A stretch of 64,000 bases of DNA from Macrosoma leucophasiata (Eukaryota > Arthropoda > Insecta > Lepidoptera > Hedylidae). The notes under the pieces are model-generated. The model was not told the DNA's origin, did not search any database, and worked only from the letters and a program-made list of their open reading frames with translations. The stretch is from assembly GCA_036365455.1 (NCBI GenBank), contig JAWQUS010000003.1:4732001-4796000 (forward strand), in the 5' to 3' direction. The position numbers and the translations under genes were made by a program. Shown here in pieces: positions 54,251-64,000 of this stretch; positions within the stretch are counted from its first letter, which is position 1; each line of letters opens with the position of its first letter.

Positions 54251-54890
54251 CACACCAATGTCACCTTAGTTAATCGTCACAACTGGAAAATCACAATTCT
54301 TCCTACAAGATTTGCAATCCCCACCAAGATATATTAGATATACGACTTAAGGGAAGAGATTTCGCCTAATTTTGGCTCCGTAGAGCGTTATTTTTTTTCG
54401 CACACTACCTTTGTGACGTTTGTTGTTCATTTTGATCAATTTTTGACCAACACCGCACTATCAGTAGGTACTTAGGTACGTTGTCATTGTGCAACAGTGC
54501 AACATGCAGTCGATGGTCTCCTTCCTAAGCTCGATGTGCAGTATTTCTTACTGGGTAGGTACCATATATACCAACCGTATTACCGTATATACCGTATATA
54601 CCAATCACCAAATAGCTTCCGGTTGAAAACCAGCGTCGGGCTTAAGCCTGACATTATGCTGAACTGGAGGCTATTTGGTGCAGTCGTGAGACATTGTTTG
54701 CTATTGATTGAAGGGAGGGTTTTTTTATATATTATATAAGAGTTGTTGATTTAAATATGTAAATCTGTAAGTAGTTACGTAACTTCTACTTACACTTAGT
54801 TAAGTTTTTTTTTTTTGTTATTTTCTGAAATATTTATTTTGTCTCGACTGCATCAATAAAGAGATTTTCTTCTTTATATTGTATTTTTTA
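54251..54890. other. Mostly unassigned
   Basis: TGAAAACCAGCGTCGGGCTT and CTGACATTATGCTGA (54622-54663) form a word pair also seen at 59075-59125 (AAAACAGCGTC, CCTGACATAATGG), a probable LINE trace. Confidence 0.4.
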
Positions 54891-54906
54891 AATATTTTTT
54901 TTAGCT

Positions 54907-55216
54907 TTATTTGTCCCACTGCTGGGCAAAAGCCTCCCCCATTTTCTTCCACCTATCGCGGTCTTTTGTAACTTCGAGCCAATTGGGTTCAAAGCGATCG
55001 ATATCGTCTCGCCAACGTTTTCGAGATCTACCTCTTTAGCGCCGAGTATTTGGGGTCCAATATGTTGCTATTTTTGCCCATTTTTCGCACGACATTCTTC
55101 AAAAATGGCCCGCCCACTCCCACTTCAACTTCGCTGCCTGCTGCTTTAAGGCCTTTATCCACGATGCCCGTTTTTTCGCGATTGATTGTGTTACGTATTT
55201 TCTTCGCTCGCTTCAC
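54907..55216 (-). pseudogene. LINE ORF2 C-terminus
   Basis: On the minus strand the frame ends RKRWRDDIDRFEPNWLEVTK, then DRDRWKKMGEAFAQQWDK and a stop. W-DDI, then W and DR-W--M-EAF--QW is the characteristic C-terminal end of RTE-like moth LINE polyproteins. Upstream sequence to 55216 is in disturbed frame. Confidence 0.75.
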
Positions 55217-55239
55217 ACCCGTATATTGTTAACGTAGAA

Positions 55240-56665
55240 AATATTAGGTATAATATTAGATATCTCTTTTAATTAAAATGTTCAGATACATATTACTTCC
55301 TTAACAGTCAATAAACACAAGAATTATTTAGATAAATATCAAAGATTGTATTTTAAAGGCGAGACTATCATATTGCTCTATACCAGGTGACATCGTTAAA
55401 ATCGATATGAATGGAATATATCACATTTTCCTCATTTGGCACGTGTGATATTAACATGAATAGCTTAGACTTTTTATGTTCCTTCCATGCCTACTTGTAG
55501 GTGTTTTATATTTTGTCGAGCTCAAAACAGATTTAAGATTTAGCAATTAATTATGTTACTATCCGAATTGGGCGGACATAATCTTTTAAAATGAGCTTTC
55601 TATTCGCTCATATAAATGTAACACTTTTAGCTCAGTGAAGAGTTAGCAAATGCTACACGCAAACTCATGTTCAATTTCGAAACTATAATTTTTGTACTTA
55701 CCATCGACGACACAACGCAGCTTCTTACTTACCTTTCTTCTATTCGATTTGGTTTTTTTTTCTGTATTTTTTTTTCGTCTGTAAGTAATGCTTTGTTGAT
55801 AGTAAATGGATATATCAGCGTATACATATAGATGTACCATATGTATCATATATAGATGTACCTAAATACCAAAGAATAATTAATGACGTGATTGGCACAC
55901 CTTCAGCAGAACTTGAGAGCCCCAGAGTTTCAGAGAATACCCTCTACGATATTTATCTGCCATCTTTAGTTTCGTGTCATTCGCAATTTTCAGGTGAAAC
56001 TAATGTCAACTAATTTCACCATGTAGTATAGAGGTATGTGACGTGAAACTATGCCCAGATGCTTTCTTGCTATCCGTTTTCGAATTCGATAACGCCTGTT
56101 CTTTCGGAACAAACTATATACGTATCAACATCTGTACGACAACATTTTTCATTGCAATATGGAGGATGGAGATGAGCCACGATCTCAATGCATAATTTCA
56201 CGATGCAATTATTTCATATCAAGTAATTCTTAATTCTTCAAGGCATGGCACTAGTTTCGTAATATAAATTTGGCTTAAGGTATTGTTATAAGGCGAAATA
56301 AATGTTTATTTTCAAATCATTGGTAGTTAATCCGACCATCCGACCAACAATTTCATGAACAACTTCAGTGAATCCTCAAAACACTGAGCTGAGAACAATT
56401 TCACCTTTGGCCTATGCAATATACAGGATATTGCATGGGCCAAAGGTGCTCTGCTAATGAGGGAGCTGACTTATTCACCGCGGTTTGAGTCCGTTTCTCA
56501 CGGTGCTCCTGCATTTGTGATTGTTCCCTTCTACCCATGACCGAACGGCAATGTTATTCTGATCTCATCTTACAATTTATCTTGAAAATTGGACCATCGG
56601 ATCCTTATTTTATGTGCAATTTATTTCAACACGGGAATGTTTATATACCTACTTAATTCTCGTAA
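55240..56665. other. Mostly unassigned
   Basis: It contains a hairpin at about 56404-56448 (CCTTTGGCC-ATGCAATAT against ATATTGCATGGGCCAAAGG). No coding exon or element ends otherwise. Confidence 0.4.
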
Positions 56666-56770
56666 GGGGTCGTCCATTAATTATGCGAGATGTTTAGGGG
56701 GTTGTGTCGAATCTCATATAATTTCAGTTTGGGGAGAGGGAGGATCGTGGAAAATATCACCAATTTTTTT
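56666..56770 (+). mobile_element. Truncated relative of the Harbinger-type MITE
   Basis: GGGGTCGTCCATTAATTATG, then CGAGATGTTTAGGGGG and GGAAAATATCACCAATTTTT follow the left part of 48114-48519. TAA precedes the end. The right end is lost. Confidence 0.65.
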
Positions 56771-57526
56771 TCTGTGAAAGAAGAAACAGAAAAATGAATG
56801 ATAAATTAAAGTATGTTTCTGGTGATAGTACATGTTTAACATACCCGTACCCCCCGAAACATAGGTTCCCAGATCTAGCACATTTTCTGAGCAGTATTAA
56901 GTAAGTACTAGGTACCTATTATATAAATATGTTGGGCAAATATTTTTAAATAGCCTTAATACGAACCACGTTACTAAAAGGAATTCTTTGTATTATTTTC
57001 CTTTATTTCTTTAAACATCACCTTAAATATCAAGCAAAGCTTAGCTTAGAAATACTGAAAAAAAAAAATTTTTACTTAAGTTTTAATTACGTTAGTCTTG
57101 AACGTTGTGACGTTAAGCGAACAATCGACCAATTGTCCAATCAGTATTCAATAGTCATAGATTTCAGCCAGACTAAGATCCCTATTCTTCACTGTCATTG
57201 ACATCAATGCCAGTAGACTCACGAGGCTGTTAGGTACATCTAACCGACCCATACAAACCGAGTCGATCTGCAAACAATCGAACAGTAAAGTTCAACCAAC
57301 GATTCAACCCACCCACAAAGTAGCCGGTTAAAATTAAATATACAACAAAAATCAATAAATTCCTGTCGCGATTGAGATGGCGTTCTAAGATCGACGCCCG
57401 CGCAATTACGATGCTTACGAGCGCATCCGAAGCTCTCGTTCGGTTTTTATCGACACAGTAAAAGCGTGCGCAGACGAGGGACATTTTCCTGACTAGCGGT
57501 TCGGTTTTCTGGGATTAATTTAAATC
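56771..57526. other. Nothing recognised
   Basis: Less AT-rich around 57230-57490, with an open frame on the minus strand lacking recognisable features. A promoter cannot be excluded. Confidence 0.3.
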
Positions 57527-57605
57527 ATCATTTCAGCCGAAAGATGTTCACAGTTGGACATAAGCCTCCCCGTAATAGGTTAGGATCCCACTGCAGAATC
57601 ATTTC
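57527..57605. repeat. LINE end fragment
   Basis: ATCATCATTTCAGCCGAAAG, then ATGTTCACAGTTGGACATAA and GCCTCCCC, is a diverged copy of the fragment at 35735. Confidence 0.55.
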
Positions 57606-58109
57606 ATTCATCCAGATATGCTGCAAACCTTATTTTTACACATTTTTATAAATATGTATATTGCATGTATTTAAAAAAATGCAAGTATTTTTTGTTATAT
57701 TTTTTTTGGAAAACATTTTTTGCTTTTTTTTTTTAAATAAAATATTGTCTACCTCACGACAATATGTATAATGACTGAAAAATCACGGCTGCCGTCGTCA
57801 AAAAGTTAAAAACTAAAAAACTAAGTTCTAAACATCTATTTTACGAATAAAAATCTATCTACCGCGAGAACTGTCCGTCGTCTGCGCAGGCCTTAATAAT
57901 GACCGAGCGCGCAACGTTGCGATCTAACGCCAAGCAAAAGCAAAAAAAACTCAATTCGTGCTTTAGCTAGAACCACCCTGTATAATTTGAGCGCTGTGCT
58001 CATAAAGCATCGGAATTTCGTCGGTAATCCAAAGTGCAGAGTAATTTTCACTGTTTTTGTTCCTTTTGAAATCGTAGGTAGAGCTGTTTCTGTTCCATTG
58101 TTATGCATT

Positions 58110-58495
58110 TACATTATAATAATAATGGCAACCCATTATACGTCCTACTGCTGGGCACGAGTCTCTCCCTTTTTTGGCGGGAGGCCTGGAGCTTACTCCA
58201 CCACTCTGCTCCAATGCGGGTTGGTGGAGATACGGTTTAGTGGCCAACCCGCTGTCGGATGTTTTCAAATCTCCTAAGGGCCCTCCCAATAAGGCCTCCG
58301 ACAAGGTTTAACGACTGCTATCTATCGATAGCAACCGGGACCGCCGGCTTAACGTGCCCTCCGAAGCACGGAAACACGCATTTTTTAATTTGTTACTAGC
58401 GGTCACCCATTACTTACCCGACCGCGCCCGTATCGCTTAACCGAGTAGATCGCTTCCGATCTACACCAGCCGCGGGGCCATGCGCCGTTCATAAA
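58110..58495. repeat. RTE-type LINE 3' untranslated region
   Basis: GTCCTACTGCTGGGCACGAG, ATGCGGGTTGGTGGAGATAC, GACCGCCGGCTTAACGTGCC and CACCCATTACTTACCCGACC run in the order seen in many moth LINE ends. GC-rich relative to its flanks and non-coding. Confidence 0.65.
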
Positions 58496-58624
58496 AAAAG
58501 TTAATTATATTGATATACAAATTATTATTATATTGATTTACAAAACATTCTAGCATTCGGGAACTCGAGCTTGAGATCCCTAGGTCCCTAGTTTTGTAAC
58601 TATAGTAGATGTTGATATTAAGAT

Positions 58625-59057
58625 TAGGTAGGTCAGGACTTACTGACAGGCTCAAACAACTGAGCCTGCGCAGAGACATTGGGAGTCTGTGCGTGTTATA
58701 CCGTCTCTACAATGGTGAGTGCTCTGTGGAACTGTTCGAGATGATGCCACCGTCTCTTTTCCTACACCGCACTACCCGCTGAAGAGAGAAGTTTCACCCT
58801 CACCCTGCAGTGTTCAACGGTGCGGTTTTCTCGTTCGTTTCTGCCCAGAACGTGTGAATTGTGGAACGAACTTCCCTCTGAGGTGTTCCCTCGGTGCTAC
58901 AATATAGGGTTCTTCAAAAATCAAAAGTCTAAAGAGTCCTTCAGGGCTGGCAGCGCGTTGGCAACGCCCCTGGTGTTGCAAATGTTCATAGGCGACGGTG
59001 ACCAGTCTCCATCAGGTGGCTCGTCTGCTCGTCTGTCAACTTAATGACATAAAAAAA
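58625..59057 (+). pseudogene. LINE polyprotein C-terminus and 3' end (longest copy)
   Basis: Broken frames read ...LCVLYRLYNGECSVELFEM, then FLPRTCELWNELPSEVFPR, then SFRAGSALATPLVLQMFIGD and SGGSSARLST with a stop (about 59042), followed by an A-run. At least two frameshifts. Related copies are at 46440 and 60190-60600. Confidence 0.75.
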
Positions 59058-59673
59058 GGTCAGTACATAGGTACAAGGGCGCTGTTGAAAAACAGCGTCA
59101 AGTATCTTACCTGACATAATGGTTAGTGTTGTTAAGTATTTGGAGATCCGTACTGAGAAACTATAACCTGGGAATTTTCAAGTTCAGAGTGAATAGGTTC
59201 CTTTTAGGCAAGCGTGCTTCATCTTCTTCGCTTCAGCTTCGTGAGATGGTGGTCAAACGTGTTGTCTATTAATGATTAAAAAAAAGAGAAAAGATTTTTT
59301 GTTCTATAGTTTCTTCTTTCTATTTACTCATCTTCAATGTTAACTGCATGCTTGTTTCATGCCATAAACTGTAGCATCAACTTAGAAACATTTATCTTTT
59401 TTAGTCTTTGGTCAAACCCGTAACACAAGTTCAAGTTTAATGCCTATTTCATAATTCATAATATTACACAACAATGTAGAAGAGTTTTTCTTTAACGAGA
59501 TATATATAAAAAGACATTTGATCGTGTATTGACATAACTGGTTTTACGCCTGTATTCTATTACATCGCAATAGTTCCTGGTGAAGCTCATCATCTCAAAC
59601 TTGGACAGTTATGATAACATTTATAGTTTTCTAAGAAAGAAAATTTGTTATTATGTCTTAATAAATGTCATTC

Positions 59674-59938
59674 ATTTTTTTTATGTAATGAAAGTGGTAA
59701 ATAAGCATGCAGTTCACATTGATGACTGCAGCCTATAGTCACTTACACAAAGACCAGAGGTCAAAATGCAGATGCGTTACCACTTCTGAAGCCTAAGGTG
59801 TTAGCCTCTGTGCCGGAAATTATAGGGGTGACCGGAACACGACAGTGCTGAACACTACCATTTAGCGGAAAGTATATTAGGTAATGCGGTGGGGCCTACG
59901 CCCGCGAGCTCCGTCACTGGAGCTCTACCACCAGTAAA
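59674..59938 (-). repeat. SINE-like family 1, full-length copy
   Basis: From the T-run and TAAATAAGCATGCAGTTCAC to GCTCTACCACCAGTAAA. About 30 bp shorter in the middle than 52080-52370. Confidence 0.8.
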
Positions 59939-60094
59939 GCCTTATACATATATTTAATCTCTCCAGACACGAGAGAAATATGACAATTGAAATTCAATTG
60001 TGTCTCGGCGCCGGTGGCCGTACGATCCTTGAAGGATTAATGTTTTAATCAAAATATGTACCTACGCTGTAGGTACGAATACGAGTATAACAGT

Positions 60095-60185
60095 AACAGT
60101 TTATAGCCTCCTAATAACAATCACCGAGACATAACAACTTAGGTCTCAGGGGTGTAGATGTATATAGGTTCATGTTTGTCACCTT
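60095..60185 (+). repeat. SINE-like family 1 fragment
   Basis: TAACAACTTAGGTCTCAGGG and neighbouring words only. Confidence 0.4.
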
Positions 60186-60204
60186 CGTTACATATATATA
60201 TTTT

Positions 60205-60620
60205 ATGTCTGAAGTTTGACAGACAAGCAAACGGGCCACCTGATGGAAAGTGGTCACCGTCGTCTATAAACTTTTGCAACACCAGGGGAGTTGCCAACGC
60301 GCTGCCAATCCTGAAGGACTCTTTTGACGCCATTTTTGAAGAACCCCATATTGTAGCACATAGGGAACACCTCAGAGGGAAGTTCGTTCCACAATTTACA
60401 CGTTCTGGGCAGGAACGAACCTGAACACCTTTGAGCACTGCCTGGTGTCCAGTCGGTGAGGGTGGAATTTCTCTCTTCAGCAGGTAGTGCCTACGGTATA
60501 GGAAAAGAGACGGTGGCACCATGTCAAACAGTTCAACAGAGCACTCACCATTGTAGAGACGGTACAACACGCACAGATTCCCAATGTCTATGCGCAGGCT
60601 CAGATGTTCTAGCCTGTCAG
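60205..60620 (-). pseudogene. LINE polyprotein C-terminus (minus copy)
   Basis: On the minus strand: LYRLYNGECSVELFDMVPPS, then CPERVNCGTNFPLRCSL (shifted frame) and SFRIGSALATPLVLQKFIDD, ending GGPFACLSNF. It aligns with 58625-59057 in reverse. Confidence 0.7.
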
Positions 60621-60972
60621 TAAGTTCTGGATTGTTAACAATACGAACGGGACCATATGAAAGCGAGTCCGCTCTTGACCGCTGTTTTTACCGGATAGAT
60701 GTCGCGAATTGTCGCACATTTCTAAGCGAAGTAATATTTCGTAGAACCGCTTGTCTTACAAAAAACTTTACTTACTAAAACTCAAATGAGTGAATTTCAC
60801 GGTTCGTTCTTTTCTAACGGTTGCAAATTGATTTTCAACAACGTAGACCTTAACTGCTAGACAGTTAAGTAGCGTAATGTTGTAGTGGTGTAGGGTCTTG
60901 TGAATATCAATATCGAATGTGTTCTGAGAAGTTCTTACCTAAGTAATATCAATACAAATCTATACAAATAAA

Positions 60973-61160
60973 TAAAATTGGAGTGTCTGTTTGTAATATA
61001 AAAGTAACCGCTTTTTACTAAATGCATATGTATAAATGCACGGTACATACACCAAAACAATATTTTCTTACATTTTTTGTCTGTCTATCTGTTTGTCCTC
61101 CGCGCTAATCTCTGGAACGGCTGGACTTCGATTGAACAATTGTAAAGTCGCGGGCACACT
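60973..61160 (-). repeat. RTE-type/(GACA) repeat, reverse copy of 39579-39775
   Basis: AAATTGGAGTGTCTGTTTGT, AACCGCTTTTTACTAAATGC, the TGTCTGTCTATCTG tract, then AAAGTCGCGGGCACAC. Confidence 0.65.
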
Positions 61161-61228
61161 TAGTCTGAACGGACGAAAAAGAATGAACCGTGGTCCTTTC
61201 GGCCGTAATCAAAAATTGGGAACCTATC

Positions 61229-61275
61229 ATCATCACTCCAGCCGAAATTTCCACTGCTGGAGAAAACCTTACCGT
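61229..61275. repeat. LINE end fragment
   Basis: ATCATCACTCCAGCCGAAAT then CCACTGCTGGAGAAAACC is a diverged copy of 35735-35777. Confidence 0.5.
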
Positions 61276-62786
61276 TATGAACGTTTTGTACGTAGTTTCC
61301 ATACTGTTCATATTTGTACCGTGACACTATGCCCGGATTGAGCCTCAAGGTGACATGCACAGGGGAGAGGGAGAAATGCAAAGTGATGAAAATGCAGGGC
61401 AGAAATGATTAAAAGTCTTATAGATGGCAACCGAATTGCAGGATTAATAAATAACCATTGAGTTTTTCACAATAAAAAATCCCGCTTTTACCAAAAAGTT
61501 TTGTTAAATAAAAATAAATGGGTGAATTTCACGACCCGATCTCTTATCCATTGGAAATTGACATGAAATTGATTATCGAGCCCAGTCGGTTACCTGCTCA
61601 CGTTTCAAGGTCGACCATGTATTATCATATTAACAGAAACATAATGTTAACGAATCTATTTGTTATTTCAAGTTTTCCTCATAGACAGGTTTACATAAGA
61701 TGTTGTTATACTGTCTTTGTTGTTTTCTATGGTGTTTGTTAGAACTTCACATACTTATTAACAGTTATTTCTGTAACTATGAGTAGGTATTCTCATTACT
61801 TATACCGTGCATTTAAGGTGGGGTCAAGAGTCTTCGGAATCAGTGTGCGTTCATGCATGAAGAGAGTGATATGAGATGAGATTAAGAAACGAGATATTTG
61901 ATTATCTCTCTGCCTACCTCTGGGACCTGGCGTGAAGACACATACAGACATAAATAGACTTCAGAAGAGTAAGCATTTTGAGCACGTTGAGACTGGGAGT
62001 CAGTTTTATGTAGGTAAATATCTACTTATATAAAACTGGGGGTAAGGTATATGAAAATACATGTTCACATGTATTAGGATTACTATTCAGATCAAAACTA
62101 TTCTAAATTACTCTAAATTACTTATATTGTGATTGCAATCTGCTTTGTGAGCTTCATTAAATAAACAAATATGTTTTTTTTTAATATTAGTAGCTGAATC
62201 ATGCCAAGATGGCTGAACAGCCTACAGTTATTTATAATTTAGAAAGATTATGATCTGAATCAATGTGTAGCACGTATCCCGATAAATGTAGTGGTCGTGG
62301 GCAGAAGCTAGTAAGTATGAACAATACCTACACACAACAATATTTTTAGAGATCCAGTCCAATCAGATTTAAAAAAAAAAATGTAATATGCAAGTTATTA
62401 TGTCAGCATCCTTTCTGTGAATGCTAATGTTTATTTCCTTCGCGAAAGTTATCCATACTTAATACTTGAATAATTTCCAATTTCCTGTCATTCCTCAGGC
62501 TTACCACGTTTGCTTACTTTTAAAAGGATTTTTTATATGCATTCCTCAACTGAAAATATTTTTACTTACTTTCAAATCCCATTCATTTGCAGGCCCGGAA
62601 TTATGTTTTAAAAATGCAGCTTTCTAGTAAGCTTTATCTCATCTTTACGCTTCAATATCGTGAAAGTTGTTCAGATAATTATAGCTGTACAGTGCTGTAC
62701 TAGTTTATTTCAAACACTACCACAAATTATAAAGGTAGGTATGTAGCTTCTCTTCCTAACTGCTTAGAGACAGAAGCAGATAATAT
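61276..62786. other. Mostly unassigned
   Basis: A diverged single unit of the 136-mer family lies at about 61812-61950 (GAGTCTTCGGAATCAGTGTG to CTGGGACCTGGCGTGAAGAC). Nothing else supported. Confidence 0.4.
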
Positions 62787-63086
62787 AACGTAACCTCACG
62801 TTTGTAATCCCCAAAGGGGTAGGCAGAGGTAAATGCTTACATTCAAGCATACCTACATGCAAATATCCACGATTCGCCGGTTACGTTTTGGCCCATATAA
62901 CAGGTGGCGAGCCTGTTGTCATCTACGGGCTCATAACCATACTCCGAGGTACTGGGAAACTTCCAGAAAATGGACAGATCGCACTATCAGAGATAAAGGA
63001 TTTTACCTTTATCTCTGATAGTCCCCGACTCGGGAATCGAACCCAAGACACCAGCGGAGTAGTAGTGGCCTACTACCGTTGCTAAC
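62787..63086 (-). repeat. tRNA-derived SINE (family 2)
   Basis: On the plus strand, CGTAACCTCACGTTTGTAAT, CCCCAAAGGGGTAGGCAGAG, then ACTCCGAGGTACTGGGAAAC and CCCGACTCGGGAATCGAACC (B-box region in reverse) to the head. Near full length. Confidence 0.7.
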
Positions 63087-63340
63087 TTGCAGGGTTGCAT
63101 GGTGGAGGACCAACAGGTTTACCAACTAATTCAAAGCATAGGCGGGTCCTGAGTGTAACCGTGAGCCGGCATAATACCTACGACGATGATAACTTTGCAC
63201 TTCATAACATAAAATAATGTGGACCTAAGTGACTAAGGCAGTTTTTCGTCACATTCCCCTGCAAAAGGGCGCCACTTATCGGTGAAGTCGTTGATGGCCG
63301 TTATCGTTTAGTTGCGGTACGGCAAAGTTACCTTACTAAG

Positions 63341-63402
63341 TGTAAAAAATTCTGAGCGTAGAAACTAACCCATTGTCAGTTTCTACGCTCAGAATTTTTA
63401 CA
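63341..63402. repeat. Long near-perfect hairpin
   Basis: TTCTGAGCGTAGAAACT at 63350-63366, extended by TGTAAAAAA to its left, is complementary to 63378-63402, with one bulged A and an 11-bp loop. Arms are about 25 bp. Confidence 0.85.
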
Positions 63403-64000
63403 CATGAGCTTTTGTTTCCGTTTAACTGTCACTTTTGATAGGGAATAATAAGAAAATAATTAATTTTGATCGGTAGATCATTAATCCTGCGACCTGCGGA
63501 TAAGGAAGACGTAGCTTGGTTTGTAAAGCGGTCAGTGTGGTCTTTCAGTTATAATACGATTTTTTTCCATAAATGAAATTGTTTCATATTCTGGTATTTC
63601 CTGAAATTTCGTGTTCTTTCACTTTTATATACATATATTTATACATAGATTCTCTACCTAGGACTAAGACGGTGCTAGTGGCAAGCTCCGCTGGACAGAC
63701 CTGGGGGGGGGATCCGAGTAGACTGGGACTCGGACATGGTCAGTCCGACGCTGGCTGTTTGAATACGTTGTATGTAAATATTGCAGCCCTTACAACTGAA
63801 GTATATGAAAAGCAAAGGCTTAAACACAATGCGTTGCTACTTTTAAGCCGTTTCTGTGTTGGAAATTACAGCTTCAAACGTGTCATACAGGTGCTACTAA
63901 AAAGAATTGGGCAATCGCCGTCAAAGTCAAGTGTATGTCCATCTTAACAGGTGAACAAACGACCTCGAACGTCAGCAGTTGCTACGATAAGCATATCCCA
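63403..64000. other. Nothing recognised
   Basis: It includes a GC-rich patch at 63650-63760 with a G-run. A 124-codon frame at 63573 shows no family features. Confidence 0.35.

Noticed and set aside
57230..57484. 84-codon minus-strand frame in a less AT-rich patch
   Set aside because: No recognisable features or splice context. A promoter there is possible but unsupported.

Overview
The window is nuclear DNA of a lepidopteran (moth or butterfly). The evidence is an AT-rich sequence with GT-AG spliced genes, very frequent GTAGGTACCTAC-like words in the intergenic DNA, and a dense load of repeats of types common in moths: CR1/jockey- and RTE-like LINE ends, tRNA-derived SINEs, GACA-tailed elements, and hAT, Harbinger and Tc1/mariner MITEs. 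The species cannot be named from the sequence alone.

Only three protein-coding loci can be supported. (1) Minus strand, 1537-2687 (possibly to 2826): the last two exons of a REXO2/oligoribonuclease homologue, a DEDDh 3'-5' exonuclease of small RNAs. (2) Plus strand, 10909-17927: a complete six-exon LETM1 homologue, a mitochondrial inner-membrane cation/proton exchange protein of about 750 residues, with a poly(A) signal at 18987. (3) Plus strand, 24442-26292: a large terminal or near-terminal exon of an unrecognised protein whose 3' half is extremely GC-rich. Genes 1 and 2 are both linked to mitochondrial function. They point away from each other, but with about 8 kb of repeats between them this is not evidence of co-regulation. 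A possible non-coding first exon of a further plus-strand gene lies at about 31.45-31.74 kb. No coding exon follows it in the window, so most of the right half would be intron or intergenic DNA.

Layout. 0-1.4 kb: minisatellite, tandem 136-mer and tRNA-like repeat. 1.5-2.8 kb: REXO2. 3.2-8.05 kb: nested transposons, namely a 470-bp MITE, a foldback element split by a LINE with an exact 15-bp target duplication, and a full-length DD82E-type Tc1/mariner element. 10.9-19 kb: LETM1, with repeats in its introns. 19.4-24.4 kb: LINE and SINE pieces and the probable 5' region of gene 3. 24.4-26.3 kb: gene 3. 26.7-27.0 kb: ATCGAT-rich inverted-repeat element. 27-32.5 kb: a block in which I recognise no transposon. 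32.6-64 kb: almost entirely mobile-element debris, with several small elements whose ends and target duplications can be read directly.

I found no convincing new defence, secretion or biosynthetic system. The most informative signals are transposon biology. A DD82E-type element is broken by one frameshift and one catalytic Asp-to-Asn change, and its 238-bp deletion derivative lies 42 kb away. A LINE sits in the hairpin tip of a foldback element. A tRNA-like family carries a conserved T-rich 3' flank. There are several long perfect hairpins.
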